Assembly (NCBI GenBank): GCA_030145945.1
Contig: JASLDK010000423.1
Coordinates: 1-7,734, forward strand
Origin: Nocardioides sp.
Lineage (GTDB): Bacteria; Actinomycetota; Actinomycetes; Propionibacteriales; Nocardioidaceae
Reading direction: 5' to 3'
DNA length: 7,734 nucleotides
Shown piece by piece: positions 1 to 5,267 of the stretch (the first letter of the stretch is position 1; each line of letters starts with the position of its first letter). Both the position numbers and the translations under genes were made by a program. The notes beneath the pieces are model-generated. The model was not told the origin of the DNA, searched no databases, and saw only the letters and a program-made list of their open reading frames with translations.

Positions 1-7
1 CCTGCGC

Positions 8-406
8 TCAGGTCAGTTCGGCGATGAGTCGCTCGATCCGCTGGCGGATCTCGTCGCGGATCGGGCGCACGGCGTCGATGCCTTGACCGGCCGGATCCTC
101 GAGGACCCAGTCCTCGTAGCGTTTGCCGGGGAGGAACGGGCACTCGTCGCCGCAGCCCATCGTGATCACGACGTCGGAGGCTTGGACCGCTTCGGGCGTG
201 AGGACCTTAGGCTGGTTGCCGGCGATGTTGATGCCTTCTTCGGCCATGGCGGCCACGGCGACCGGGTTGATCTCGTCGCCGGGTTGGGACCCGGCCGAGA
301 GGACGTCGATCCGATCTCCGGCGAGCTGCTGGAGGTAGCCGGCAGCCATCTGGGACCGGCCGGCGTTGTGGACGCACACGAACAGGACGGTGGGCCTGGT
401 GCTCAC
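8..406 (-). CDS. arsC: Arsenate reductase, low-molecular-weight phosphatase type
   Basis: This 132-residue cytoplasmic enzyme should reduce arsenate to arsenite. The phosphatase P-loop CVHNAGRS (C11 to S18) carries the nucleophilic cysteine and the oxyanion-binding arginine R17. The conserved acid/proline loop appears as LEDPAG (D104-P105) before the C-terminal helix. Two more cysteines lie in MGCGDECP (C85 and C89). Thioredoxin-linked ArsC of Bacillus and Staphylococcus uses a C82/C89 pair spaced six residues apart. Here the spacing is three, which fits the actinobacterial, possibly mycothiol-linked branch better, but the reductant cannot be settled from sequence. The start is a GTG preceded by GAGAGGAAA about 7 bases upstream; no ATG is available nearby. 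It is the last visible gene of the arsR-aqpS-arsC operon and starts 21 bases after the channel gene. Length is normal for the family. The function call is firm; the electron donor is inference. Confidence 0.95.
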   Translation of the reverse strand: MSTRPTVLFVCVHNAGRSQMAAGYLQQLAGDRIDVLSAGSQPGDEINPVAVAAMAEEGINIAGNQPKVLTPEAVQASDVVITMGCGDECPFLPGKRYEDWVLEDPAGQGIDAVRPIRDEIRQRIERLIAELT

Positions 407-427
407 GGATGGGTTTCCTCTCGACTT

Positions 428-1159
428 TCAGGACGGGACGGCATCCGGGTCGCTGCCGGCGTCGCGACCGGGAACCTCGGACAGGGCATTCGGATAGAGC
501 GCGCGGATCAGCGCAATGGCGACCGCGGCGCCGAGCACCTGCATCACGACGAACACCGGGACCGAAGCAGGCTCGATGCCGGCGAAGGTGTCGGAGAACA
601 TCCGCGCGATGGTCACGGCCGGGTTCGCGAACGAGGTCGAGGAGGTGAACCAGTACGCCGCGGTGATGTAGCCGCCGACGGCGAATGCCAGCGTCTCCGT
701 GCGCCGTGAGCGGATCCCGCCGAAGATCACCAGCACCAGGCCGAGTGTGGCGACTGCTTCACCGAGCCAAGGACCGCTGCCGGACCGGTCGCGGCTGGAG
801 ACGGTGATGGCATCGAGCTCGAACATCAGGTTCGCCACGACCGCGCCGAGAACACCTCCGGAGATCTGGGCGAGACAGAACGCGCCCGCCTGACGCCAAC
901 TGATGCCGCCGAAGGCAGCCTCGACACACGCGACCACGGGGTTGAACGCTGCCGAGACCGGCTGCAGGGTGAGGATCAACGCGACCAGCATGGCGCCGGT
1001 GACCAGGCTGTTGGCGAGCAACTGCAGGCCGACGTCCTCGGTCAGGTTCGTCGCCATGATCCCTGACCCGATCACGGTGGCGACGAGGAACGCCGTGCCA
1101 ACGAATTCTGCGGTCGCCTTGCGGACCAACTCGCTGCTGTCGGTCAGCAGGTCGCTCAC
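428..1159 (-). CDS. aqpS: Aquaporin-family arsenite channel (AqpS-like)
   Basis: This 243-residue membrane protein belongs to the MIP (aquaporin/aquaglyceroporin) family and has about six hydrophobic segments plus two half-helix loops. The first asparagine box is NPV (N73-P74-V75) rather than NPA. The second is NPA (179-181) and is followed by V182, where glycerol channels and aquaporins normally have the selectivity-filter arginine (NPAR). As I recall, loss of that arginine to valine is a feature of Sinorhizobium meliloti AqpS, the arsenite channel encoded in an arsR-aqpS-arsC operon. The gene order is the same here, so the inferred job is downhill efflux of arsenite made by ArsC. The GTG start overlaps the arsR stop as GTGA, which implies translational coupling and is preferred over longer open-frame starts that would run through arsR. 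The hydrophilic C-terminal tail is rich in Asp and Pro. The family call is firm; the arsenite substrate rests on context and filter residues. Confidence 0.92.
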   Translation of the reverse strand: MSDLLTDSSELVRKATAEFVGTAFLVATVIGSGIMATNLTEDVGLQLLANSLVTGAMLVALILTLQPVSAAFNPVVACVEAAFGGISWRQAGAFCLAQISGGVLGAVVANLMFELDAITVSSRDRSGSGPWLGEAVATLGLVLVIFGGIRSRRTETLAFAVGGYITAAYWFTSSTSFANPAVTIARMFSDTFAGIEPASVPVFVVMQVLGAAVAIALIRALYPNALSEVPGRDAGSDPDAVPS

Positions 1160-1512
1160 AGACCGCCGCCGATGAGCGCCGCGAGGTCGGCCAAGGCGCC
1201 GGTCCGCACCGAGTAGTAGACCCAGGTGCCTCGTTTGGATCGGTCGAGCAGCCCTGCTTCGTGCAGCACCTTGAGGTGGTGACTGATCGTCGGCTGCGAG
1301 AGGTCGAAGGCGTCGTTGAGGTCGCACACGCACGCTTCGCGGTCGGCATGTGCGGCGACCAGGGACAGCAGGCGCAGCCGCACCGGATCGGCCAACGCCT
1401 TGAGCAACGGCGCGATCCGCTCGGACTGATCGGCGGTCAGTGGCGTGGACATCAGGGGGGAGCAGCACGCGACCGCTTCAACGGGCGTGAGCTCGACAGC
1501 AGACTTCGACAC
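1156..1512 (-). CDS. arsR: ArsR arsenic-responsive repressor
   Basis: This is a 118-residue winged-helix repressor of the ArsR/SmtB family with ALADPVRLRLLSL at 40-52, the sensor-like segment EACVCDL (59-65), and the recognition helix LSQPTISHHLKVLHEAGLL at 71-89. The wing is RGTWVYYSV. Cysteines occur at C16-C17 (ACCSPL) and at C61 and C63. The N-terminal CC pair plus an internal cysteine matches the As(III) site described for Corynebacterium glutamicum ArsR (C15, C16, C55). Arsenite binding should release DNA and induce both ars transcripts. The chosen start is a GTG beginning MSKSAVELTP, by resemblance to family N-termini; it abuts the first operator copy and has no clear Shine-Dalgarno, so it could be leaderless. 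The frame stays open to 1563, with an ATG at 1557 and a TTG at 1563. Those longer starts would put the operators inside the coding region. The stop overlaps the channel gene start. Confidence 0.93.
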   Translation of the reverse strand: MSKSAVELTPVEAVACCSPLMSTPLTADQSERIAPLLKALADPVRLRLLSLVAAHADREACVCDLNDAFDLSQPTISHHLKVLHEAGLLDRSKRGTWVYYSVRTGALADLAALIGGGL

Positions 1513-1539
1513 ACATCTATGTTGACGGACATCTATGTT
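1513..1539. promoter_or_regulatory. Tandem ArsR operator candidates in the divergent ars promoter region
   Basis: Two exact copies of ACATCTATGTT begin at 1513 and 1529, 16 bases apart. Each contains an imperfect dyad, ACAT-CT-ATGT, as expected for a winged-helix dimer. They lie between arsR and the divergent C-As lyase gene, so one repressor could control both transcripts. A TTGACG at 1522-1527 reads on the plus strand and could be a -35 element for the lyase gene, but I found no well-spaced -10 box for either direction. Assignment to ArsR rests on position and symmetry only. Confidence 0.65.
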
Positions 1540-1586
1540 CGTGGCAACCTCATACATCGACAATCATCAATGTCCTAGGAGAGGCC

Positions 1587-2036
1587 ATGTCCCGAATCCA
1601 GCTTGCTCTCAACGTCGACGACCTCGAGGAGTCGATCGTCTTCTACTCGACGCTCTTCAACACCAAGCCCGCGAAGACCAAGCCCGGATACGCCAACTTC
1701 GCGGTCACTGAGCCGCCCCTCAAGCTCGTGCTCATCGAGAACCCCGGCCACGGAGGCAGCATCAACCACATGGGTGTCGAAGTCACCGACACCGACATCG
1801 TCAACAGTGAGCAGGCGCGTCTCCACGCCAGCGGCTTCGCGTCCGTCGACGAACGCGGCACGACGTGCTGCTACGCCCGACAGGACAAGTTCTGGGTCGA
1901 GAATGCCCCCGACGGCGAACGCTGGGAGATCTACACCGTGCTCGCCGACAGCGACACCTTCAACACCACGAGCCAGACCGGATCCGACTGCTGCGGAACC
2001 GAGGCTTTCGACCTCGCTCCGAGCGGCCGGGACTGA
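1587..2036 (+). CDS. arsI: ArsI/CadI-type C-As lyase (VOC family dioxygenase)
   Basis: This 149-residue vicinal-oxygen-chelate protein closely resembles Mycobacterium tuberculosis CadI and bacterial ArsI. ArsI is a non-haem Fe(II) dioxygenase that breaks the carbon-arsenic bond of methylarsenite and trivalent aromatic arsenicals, releasing arsenite. The expected metal ligands are visible as Q5 (MSRIQLALNV), H61 (SINHMGVEV) and E114 (ERWEIYTVL). The vicinal arsenic-binding cysteines are C94-C95 (GTTCCYA). A further CC pair, C135-C136, sits in the flexible C-terminal tail. AGGAGAGG at 1577-1584 is placed well for the ATG start. The gene is divergent from arsR and shares its control region, so it is probably arsenic-induced. 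Released arsenite could leave through the neighbouring channel. CadI was first described as cadmium-induced, so cadmium or other thiophilic metals may also be involved. The gene ends 11 bases before the convergent aldo/keto reductase. Confidence 0.93.
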   Translation: MSRIQLALNVDDLEESIVFYSTLFNTKPAKTKPGYANFAVTEPPLKLVLIENPGHGGSINHMGVEVTDTDIVNSEQARLHASGFASVDERGTTCCYARQDKFWVENAPDGERWEIYTVLADSDTFNTTSQTGSDCCGTEAFDLAPSGRD

Positions 2037-2047
2037 CCCAGGGGCCG

Positions 2048-3019
2048 TCAGCCTTCGAGGAACTCCAACTGCGCCAAGGCATGGTGCTCGCCCGCCGCCG
2101 GCGCGAGTCCGTCCAGTCTGGCCACTTGGTCGTCGGTGAGCACGACCGCGTCGGCGGCGAGGTTCTCCTCCAGCCTCTCCACCCGCTTCGTCCCCGGGAT
2201 CGGTACGACGCCCCGGTGCAACAGCCACGCGAGCGCGATCTGGGCCGGGGTGACCTCGGCCGTTGCGGCGACCGCGGCGACCTCGTCGGCGAGACGGAGG
2301 TTGTGATCGAAGTTGGCGCCCTGGAAGCGCGGGATCTGCGCCCGCCAGTCGGTGGCGGACAGGTCGGCGCTCGAGCGCAGCGTGCCGGTGAGGAAGCCGC
2401 GGCCGAGCGGTGAATAGGCGACGAAACCGATGCCGAGCTCGCGCAGCACCGGAAGCACCGCGGCCTCGGGGTCCCTCGTCCACACGGAGTACTCCGACTC
2501 CACGGCGGCGAGGGGATGGACGGCATGCGCGCGCCGGATCGTGTCCGGACCCGCCTCGGACAGCCCCAGGTGCAGGACCTTCCCCTCGGCGACCAGTTCG
2601 GCGAGCGCGCCGACGGTCTCCTCGATCGGGATGGTCGGGTCGACCCGGTGTTGGAAGTAGAGGTCGATCCGGTCGGTCTGCAGCCGTTGCAGCGACCCTT
2701 CGACGGCCTTGCGGATGTTGGCGGGACTGCTGTCGGGCTGGCCGGCATCCCCACGGACATGGGAGATCATGCCGAACTTGGTGGCGATCACGGCCCGATC
2801 GCGGCGCCCGACGAGCGCCCTTCCGATCAACGTCTCGTTGACGTAGGGGCCGTAGAACTCGGCGCCGTCGACAAGGTTCGCTCCGAGGTCGAGCGCGCGA
2901 TGGATCGTGCGGATCGACTCCGCATCGTCGCTGCCCCGGCCGTCGAATCCGGTGCCCATGCTCGCCGTACCGATGCCGATGCGGGCCACGGTGAGTGCGC
3001 CCAACTGAGTCGTCTGCAC
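2048..3019 (-). CDS. Aldo/keto reductase, NADP-dependent
   Basis: This 323-residue cytoplasmic TIM-barrel oxidoreductase has the full aldo/keto reductase catalytic tetrad: D51 and Y56 (VDGAEFYG), K81 (IATKFG) and H124 (YFQHRVDP). Other family marks are GLSEAG after strand 6, the ESEYSVWTRDPE region, AYSPLGRGFLTG, and the C-terminal cofactor segment PIPGTKRVERLEEN. It resembles the AKR11/AKR13-type oxidoreductases that reduce aldehydes or ketones; the substrate is unknown. The GTG start is chosen because GGGAGG lies 8 bases upstream and the product begins MQTTQLGALTVARIGIG, a typical strand-1 opening. The frame stays open far upstream across the divergent regulator, but that is a high-GC artefact. 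It is divergent from the GntR regulator, separated by 135 bases, so it may be controlled by it. It converges on the arsenic lyase gene with 11 bases between stops, and a functional link to arsenic is not shown. Confidence 0.93.
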   Translation of the reverse strand: MQTTQLGALTVARIGIGTASMGTGFDGRGSDDAESIRTIHRALDLGANLVDGAEFYGPYVNETLIGRALVGRRDRAVIATKFGMISHVRGDAGQPDSSPANIRKAVEGSLQRLQTDRIDLYFQHRVDPTIPIEETVGALAELVAEGKVLHLGLSEAGPDTIRRAHAVHPLAAVESEYSVWTRDPEAAVLPVLRELGIGFVAYSPLGRGFLTGTLRSSADLSATDWRAQIPRFQGANFDHNLRLADEVAAVAATAEVTPAQIALAWLLHRGVVPIPGTKRVERLEENLAADAVVLTDDQVARLDGLAPAAGEHHALAQLEFLEG

Positions 3020-3022
3020 GAC

Positions 3023-3063
3023 CCGAGCCTCCCGACCGACCGCTGCAGCGGCAACAGGCTCGG
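3023..3063. promoter_or_regulatory. Inverted repeat over the aldo/keto reductase leader
   Basis: CCGAGCCT (3023-3030) and AGGCTCGG (3056-3063) are perfect complements with 25 bases between them. A perfect 12-bp palindrome, CCGCTGCAGCGG, sits inside at 3040-3051. In the minus-strand transcript the outer stem would pair part of the GGGAGG ribosome-binding site of the reductase, so folding could limit its translation. It could instead be an operator, or chance in GC-rich DNA. There is no riboswitch-like conservation that I recognise. Confidence 0.3.
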
Positions 3064-3110
3064 CTCTATCGGGGTGATAGGCGTGGGCCGTTGCCGGGAG
3101 GCGTGCCAAC

Positions 3111-3155
3111 CGGATGAGTTCTTGCTCATCCGACAGCGACACTAGGGTGGCTGCG
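3111..3155 (+). promoter_or_regulatory. GntR gene promoter with palindromic operator, probably leaderless
   Basis: A perfect 8-bp inverted repeat, CGGATGAG (3111-3118) and CTCATCCG (3125-3132), is separated by TTCTTG. That central hexamer sits 18 bases before TAGGGT (3143-3148), which fits the actinobacterial TANNNT -10 pattern. The expected start of transcription, seven bases on, falls on the GTG start codon of the regulator, suggesting a leaderless mRNA. A dimer on the repeat would cover the -35 region, consistent with autorepression. The sequence pattern is clear; the regulatory reading is inference. A second small dyad, CTATC-GGGGT-GATAG, lies at 3066-3080. Confidence 0.45.
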
Positions 3156-3874
3156 TGAGCGACGCCGACCTGCCTGAGCCGGTGGAGCGCCGCCTGCAGC
3201 GACTGTGGGCCGACGCGGCGCAGCGAGGCGGGCCGATGCCGGGTGAGACCGCGCTGGCCTCCGCACTGGACATCAGCCGGCCAGCGGTGCGCGAGGCGCT
3301 GGTGCGGTTGGAGGAGCGGGGGTTCATCCACCGCCGCAAGGGCGCCGAGACCACGGTCAACAGTTCCTTGCTCGGCATTCCGGCGCGCTTCGAGCAGCGC
3401 CTCGACAGCGCCGAGTTGATCGCCGCGATGGGCCGCGAACCTTCGGTGGAGGTCGTGTCCGTCGAGGTCGGCGAGGTGACTCTCGAGGAGGCCGACGCCT
3501 ATGACCTCTCGCCCCGCCGTTCTGTGCTGCGGACGACGAAGGTGTGGTCGGCCGACGGTGAGCCGGTGCTGGTGGCCCGCGACGTCGTACCGATCCTGAC
3601 CACGGTGGACCCGGGCGGCCTGGACCCGGCGACGCCGATGCCCGAACTGGCGCGGGCGTTGGCGGGTGAGCAGGTCGGCTGGGAGTTGGTGTGGCCTGGT
3701 GCCGACGGCCTGTCGGCCGTCGACGCCGGGCTGTCCGGACGCCCCGAGGGGGAGGCGGCCATGACCCTCGAGGCGACCGGGATCAGCCGCACGGGGACGG
3801 TCTGCTACTGGACCCGTGAGGTGCACGTGCGCGGAGCCTTCCGCTACGCGATGGTCCGACGCGCGGACTGGTAG
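3155..3874 (+). CDS. GntR-family transcriptional regulator, HutC/UTRA subfamily
   Basis: This is a 239-residue DNA-binding regulator. The N-terminal winged helix (about 5-70) shows the GntR pattern MPGETALASALDISRPAVRE (28-47) followed by LVRLEERGFIHRRKG, the wing. Residues about 75-235 form a UTRA-type ligand-binding domain, with VEVVSVEVGEV, a GEPVLVARDVVP strand and the closing segment REVHVRGAFRYAMVRR. UTRA regulators bind small metabolites such as sugars, amino-acid breakdown products or urocanate; the ligand here is unknown. The GTG start has at best a weak AGGGTGG upstream and may be leaderless. The gene is divergent from the aldo/keto reductase and convergent with the amidohydrolase (15 bases between stops), making either a plausible target besides itself. 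The direct CTGTCAGACA repeats at the amidohydrolase promoter do not match the palindrome at this gene's own promoter, so control of that gene is not established. Confidence 0.9.
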   Translation: MSDADLPEPVERRLQRLWADAAQRGGPMPGETALASALDISRPAVREALVRLEERGFIHRRKGAETTVNSSLLGIPARFEQRLDSAELIAAMGREPSVEVVSVEVGEVTLEEADAYDLSPRRSVLRTTKVWSADGEPVLVARDVVPILTTVDPGGLDPATPMPELARALAGEQVGWELVWPGADGLSAVDAGLSGRPEGEAAMTLEATGISRTGTVCYWTREVHVRGAFRYAMVRRADW

Positions 3875-3889
3875 CGGCCTGAGCCTCTC

Positions 3890-5140
3890 TCAGCGGTGCA
3901 GACGCGTGGTCGTCTCGGACTCCGCGACGATTCGCCCACGCCGTACCACCCAACGGGGGCGGGCGTGCTCGGTGAGCACGTCGCGGAGCCGACCCTCGGC
4001 GTGCACGCACAGGTTGGCCAGATTGCCTTCGGCGATCGCATGGCCTGGTACGCCGAGCACGTCGGCCGCGTGAGTGGTGATCAGGTCGAGCAGCAGTCGC
4101 TGGTCGGCGTTGGTCAGGAAGCGCAGGGTGTGCGCGGCGAGGAAGGCCACCTCGAGCATGCTGTGCCGGCCGAACGGGTAGTAGGCGTCCTCGATGTCGT
4201 CCTGGCCCAGTGCGACCGGGATGCCGTCCTCGAGGAAGTCGCGCACCGGAAGGTGGAGGGGGCCGGTGTGCGGGTCGGAGACGAAGCCCAGTCCGGCTGC
4301 ATGCGCGAGGTCCATGAGTCGTTGCAGGGTCGGCTGTGGGTAGGTCGCCAGGGCTCGTGCGTGGCAGGCGACGCCGCGGCCGCGCAGGTCGTGCTCGATC
4401 ATCGCCTCGGCCAGCATCTGGGTGGTGCGCAGGCCGGGGTCGCCGGCGTCGTCGACGAGCATCGCGACCCGCTTGCCCTGTTCGGCGGCCAGTCGGCACG
4501 CCCATGCGACGTGTGCGCGTGCGTCGGTGTCGGTCATCTCGATCCACGGGATCCCGCCGACGACATCGGCGCCCATGCGCAGCGCCTCCTCGCACAGTTC
4601 CGCTGCCCCGGGGTCGCGGAGAAGGCCGTCCTGGGGGAAGGCCACGACCTGCAGGTCGAGCAGGTCGCGGTATTCCTCGCGCACGGCGAGCACCGCCTCC
4701 ATGCCGATCAGTCGGGCGGTGGTGTCGACGTCGACGAAGGCCTGGATGTGCAGCACGCCGTGGGCAACGGCCGCGTCGAGCGCGCGCCGGATGTTGGGCT
4801 CGAGCCATGCCCGGTCGTAGTGGCGCTTCACGCCGCTCGCCTCGCGCACGATCGAGCGCAGTGCGGCGCCCATGTTGCCGGAGGTGTACGCCGCCAGCGC
4901 GCCGTCGCCGGCCCGATCGAGGGTGTGCACCTTCTCCAGGTGCATGTGTCCGTTGACGAAGGACTCGGTGACCAGCCCGCCTTCGGCGTCGATCGACGTG
5001 GTGCCGGTGGTGTCGGTTGGCGCCGTGGTGCCGACGTACGCATAGCGACCGTCGCGGATGCCGAGGGTCACCGGCGATCCGTCGGCCAGGCGGGCGTTGG
5101 TGATCAGCAGGTCGTACGCCGCTGCGGTCGGTGTGTTCAC
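3890..5140 (-). CDS. Cytosine-deaminase-like amidohydrolase
   Basis: This 416-residue metal-dependent hydrolase of the amidohydrolase superfamily aligns best, from memory, with cytosine deaminase (CodA) and related deaminases. It has the N-terminal composite beta domain, NGHMHLEK with metal ligands H65 and H67, HIQAFVDVD (131-139), H260 in ACHARAL matching CodA H246, and D314-D315 in GQDDIEDAYYPFG matching D313-D314. The C-terminal GNLANLCV and WVVRRGRIVA segments close the beta domain. The segment expected to read H-x-D-E (CodA H214 to E217) reads LVDD here (228-231), so a metal-ligand histidine and the catalytic glutamate seem absent. It may be a subfamily with altered chemistry; do not assume cytosine as substrate. 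The GTG start follows GGAGGA closely. An ATG eight codons upstream (5164) is possible but would sit on an operator repeat. It has its own promoter and converges on the GntR gene. Confidence 0.88.
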   Translation of the reverse strand: MNTPTAAAYDLLITNARLADGSPVTLGIRDGRYAYVGTTAPTDTTGTTSIDAEGGLVTESFVNGHMHLEKVHTLDRAGDGALAAYTSGNMGAALRSIVREASGVKRHYDRAWLEPNIRRALDAAVAHGVLHIQAFVDVDTTARLIGMEAVLAVREEYRDLLDLQVVAFPQDGLLRDPGAAELCEEALRMGADVVGGIPWIEMTDTDARAHVAWACRLAAEQGKRVAMLVDDAGDPGLRTTQMLAEAMIEHDLRGRGVACHARALATYPQPTLQRLMDLAHAAGLGFVSDPHTGPLHLPVRDFLEDGIPVALGQDDIEDAYYPFGRHSMLEVAFLAAHTLRFLTNADQRLLLDLITTHAADVLGVPGHAIAEGNLANLCVHAEGRLRDVLTEHARPRWVVRRGRIVAESETTTRLHR

Positions 5141-5164
5141 GGGTCCTCCGAAGGGTCGACGCAT

Positions 5165-5205
5165 CTGTCAGACACGAGGGTCCTCACCTGTCAGACATGT
5201 GTCAA
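5165..5205 (-). promoter_or_regulatory. Amidohydrolase promoter with two operator repeats
   Basis: On the minus strand TTGACA (5205-5200) is a perfect -35 box. It is followed after 17 bases by GACCCT (5182-5177), an acceptable actinobacterial -10 box. Transcription would begin near 5170, giving a leader of about 30 bases before the GTG start. Two identical plus-strand copies of CTGTCAGACA lie at 5165-5174 (start-site region) and 5188-5197 (between the boxes), 23 bases apart. Each contains the dyad TGTC-A-GACA. The core GTNNNAC is like FadR/FCD-type GntR operators. Binding there would block RNA polymerase, so repression is expected. Confidence 0.6.
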
Positions 5206-5267
5206 GGGTGGGAGGTCGGACCGGAGGCGAGTCGTCAGTGGTCGCCAAGCCCGACGTGAGTGCCCGG
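5206..5267. other. Short non-coding gap between the transporter stop and the amidohydrolase promoter
   Basis: This gap holds no convincing gene. A weak dyad, GGCGA and TCGCC with 11 bases between, lies near its middle, too small to call a terminator for the transporter. The whole spacer between the two minus-strand genes is 127 bases, and the half nearest the amidohydrolase carries its promoter. Confidence 0.4.

Noticed and set aside
428..1468. A single long minus-strand frame that would extend the channel gene upstream through arsR
   Set aside because: The upstream part is arginine- and proline-rich out-of-frame translation of arsR. The channel homology begins at the GTG overlapping the arsR stop.
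1522..1557. A complete sigma-70-type promoter for the C-As lyase gene using TTGACG
   Set aside because: The only -10-like sequence near CATACAT lies more than 20 bases downstream, too far for normal spacing.
2033..2051. A 5-bp stem, CTGAC and GTCAG, around the convergent stop codons as a bidirectional terminator
   Set aside because: Facing TGA stops produce most of this symmetry by themselves; the stem is too short and has no flanking T-run.
1575..2483. A minus-strand open frame across the C-As lyase and the end of the reductase
   Set aside because: It crosses the convergent ends of two well-identified genes and resembles no family.
2048..3826. An extension of the aldo/keto reductase frame antisense to the GntR gene
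   Set aside because: The added residues show no family features, and the plus strand there encodes a complete GntR-UTRA protein. Stop-poor antisense frames are expected at this GC content.
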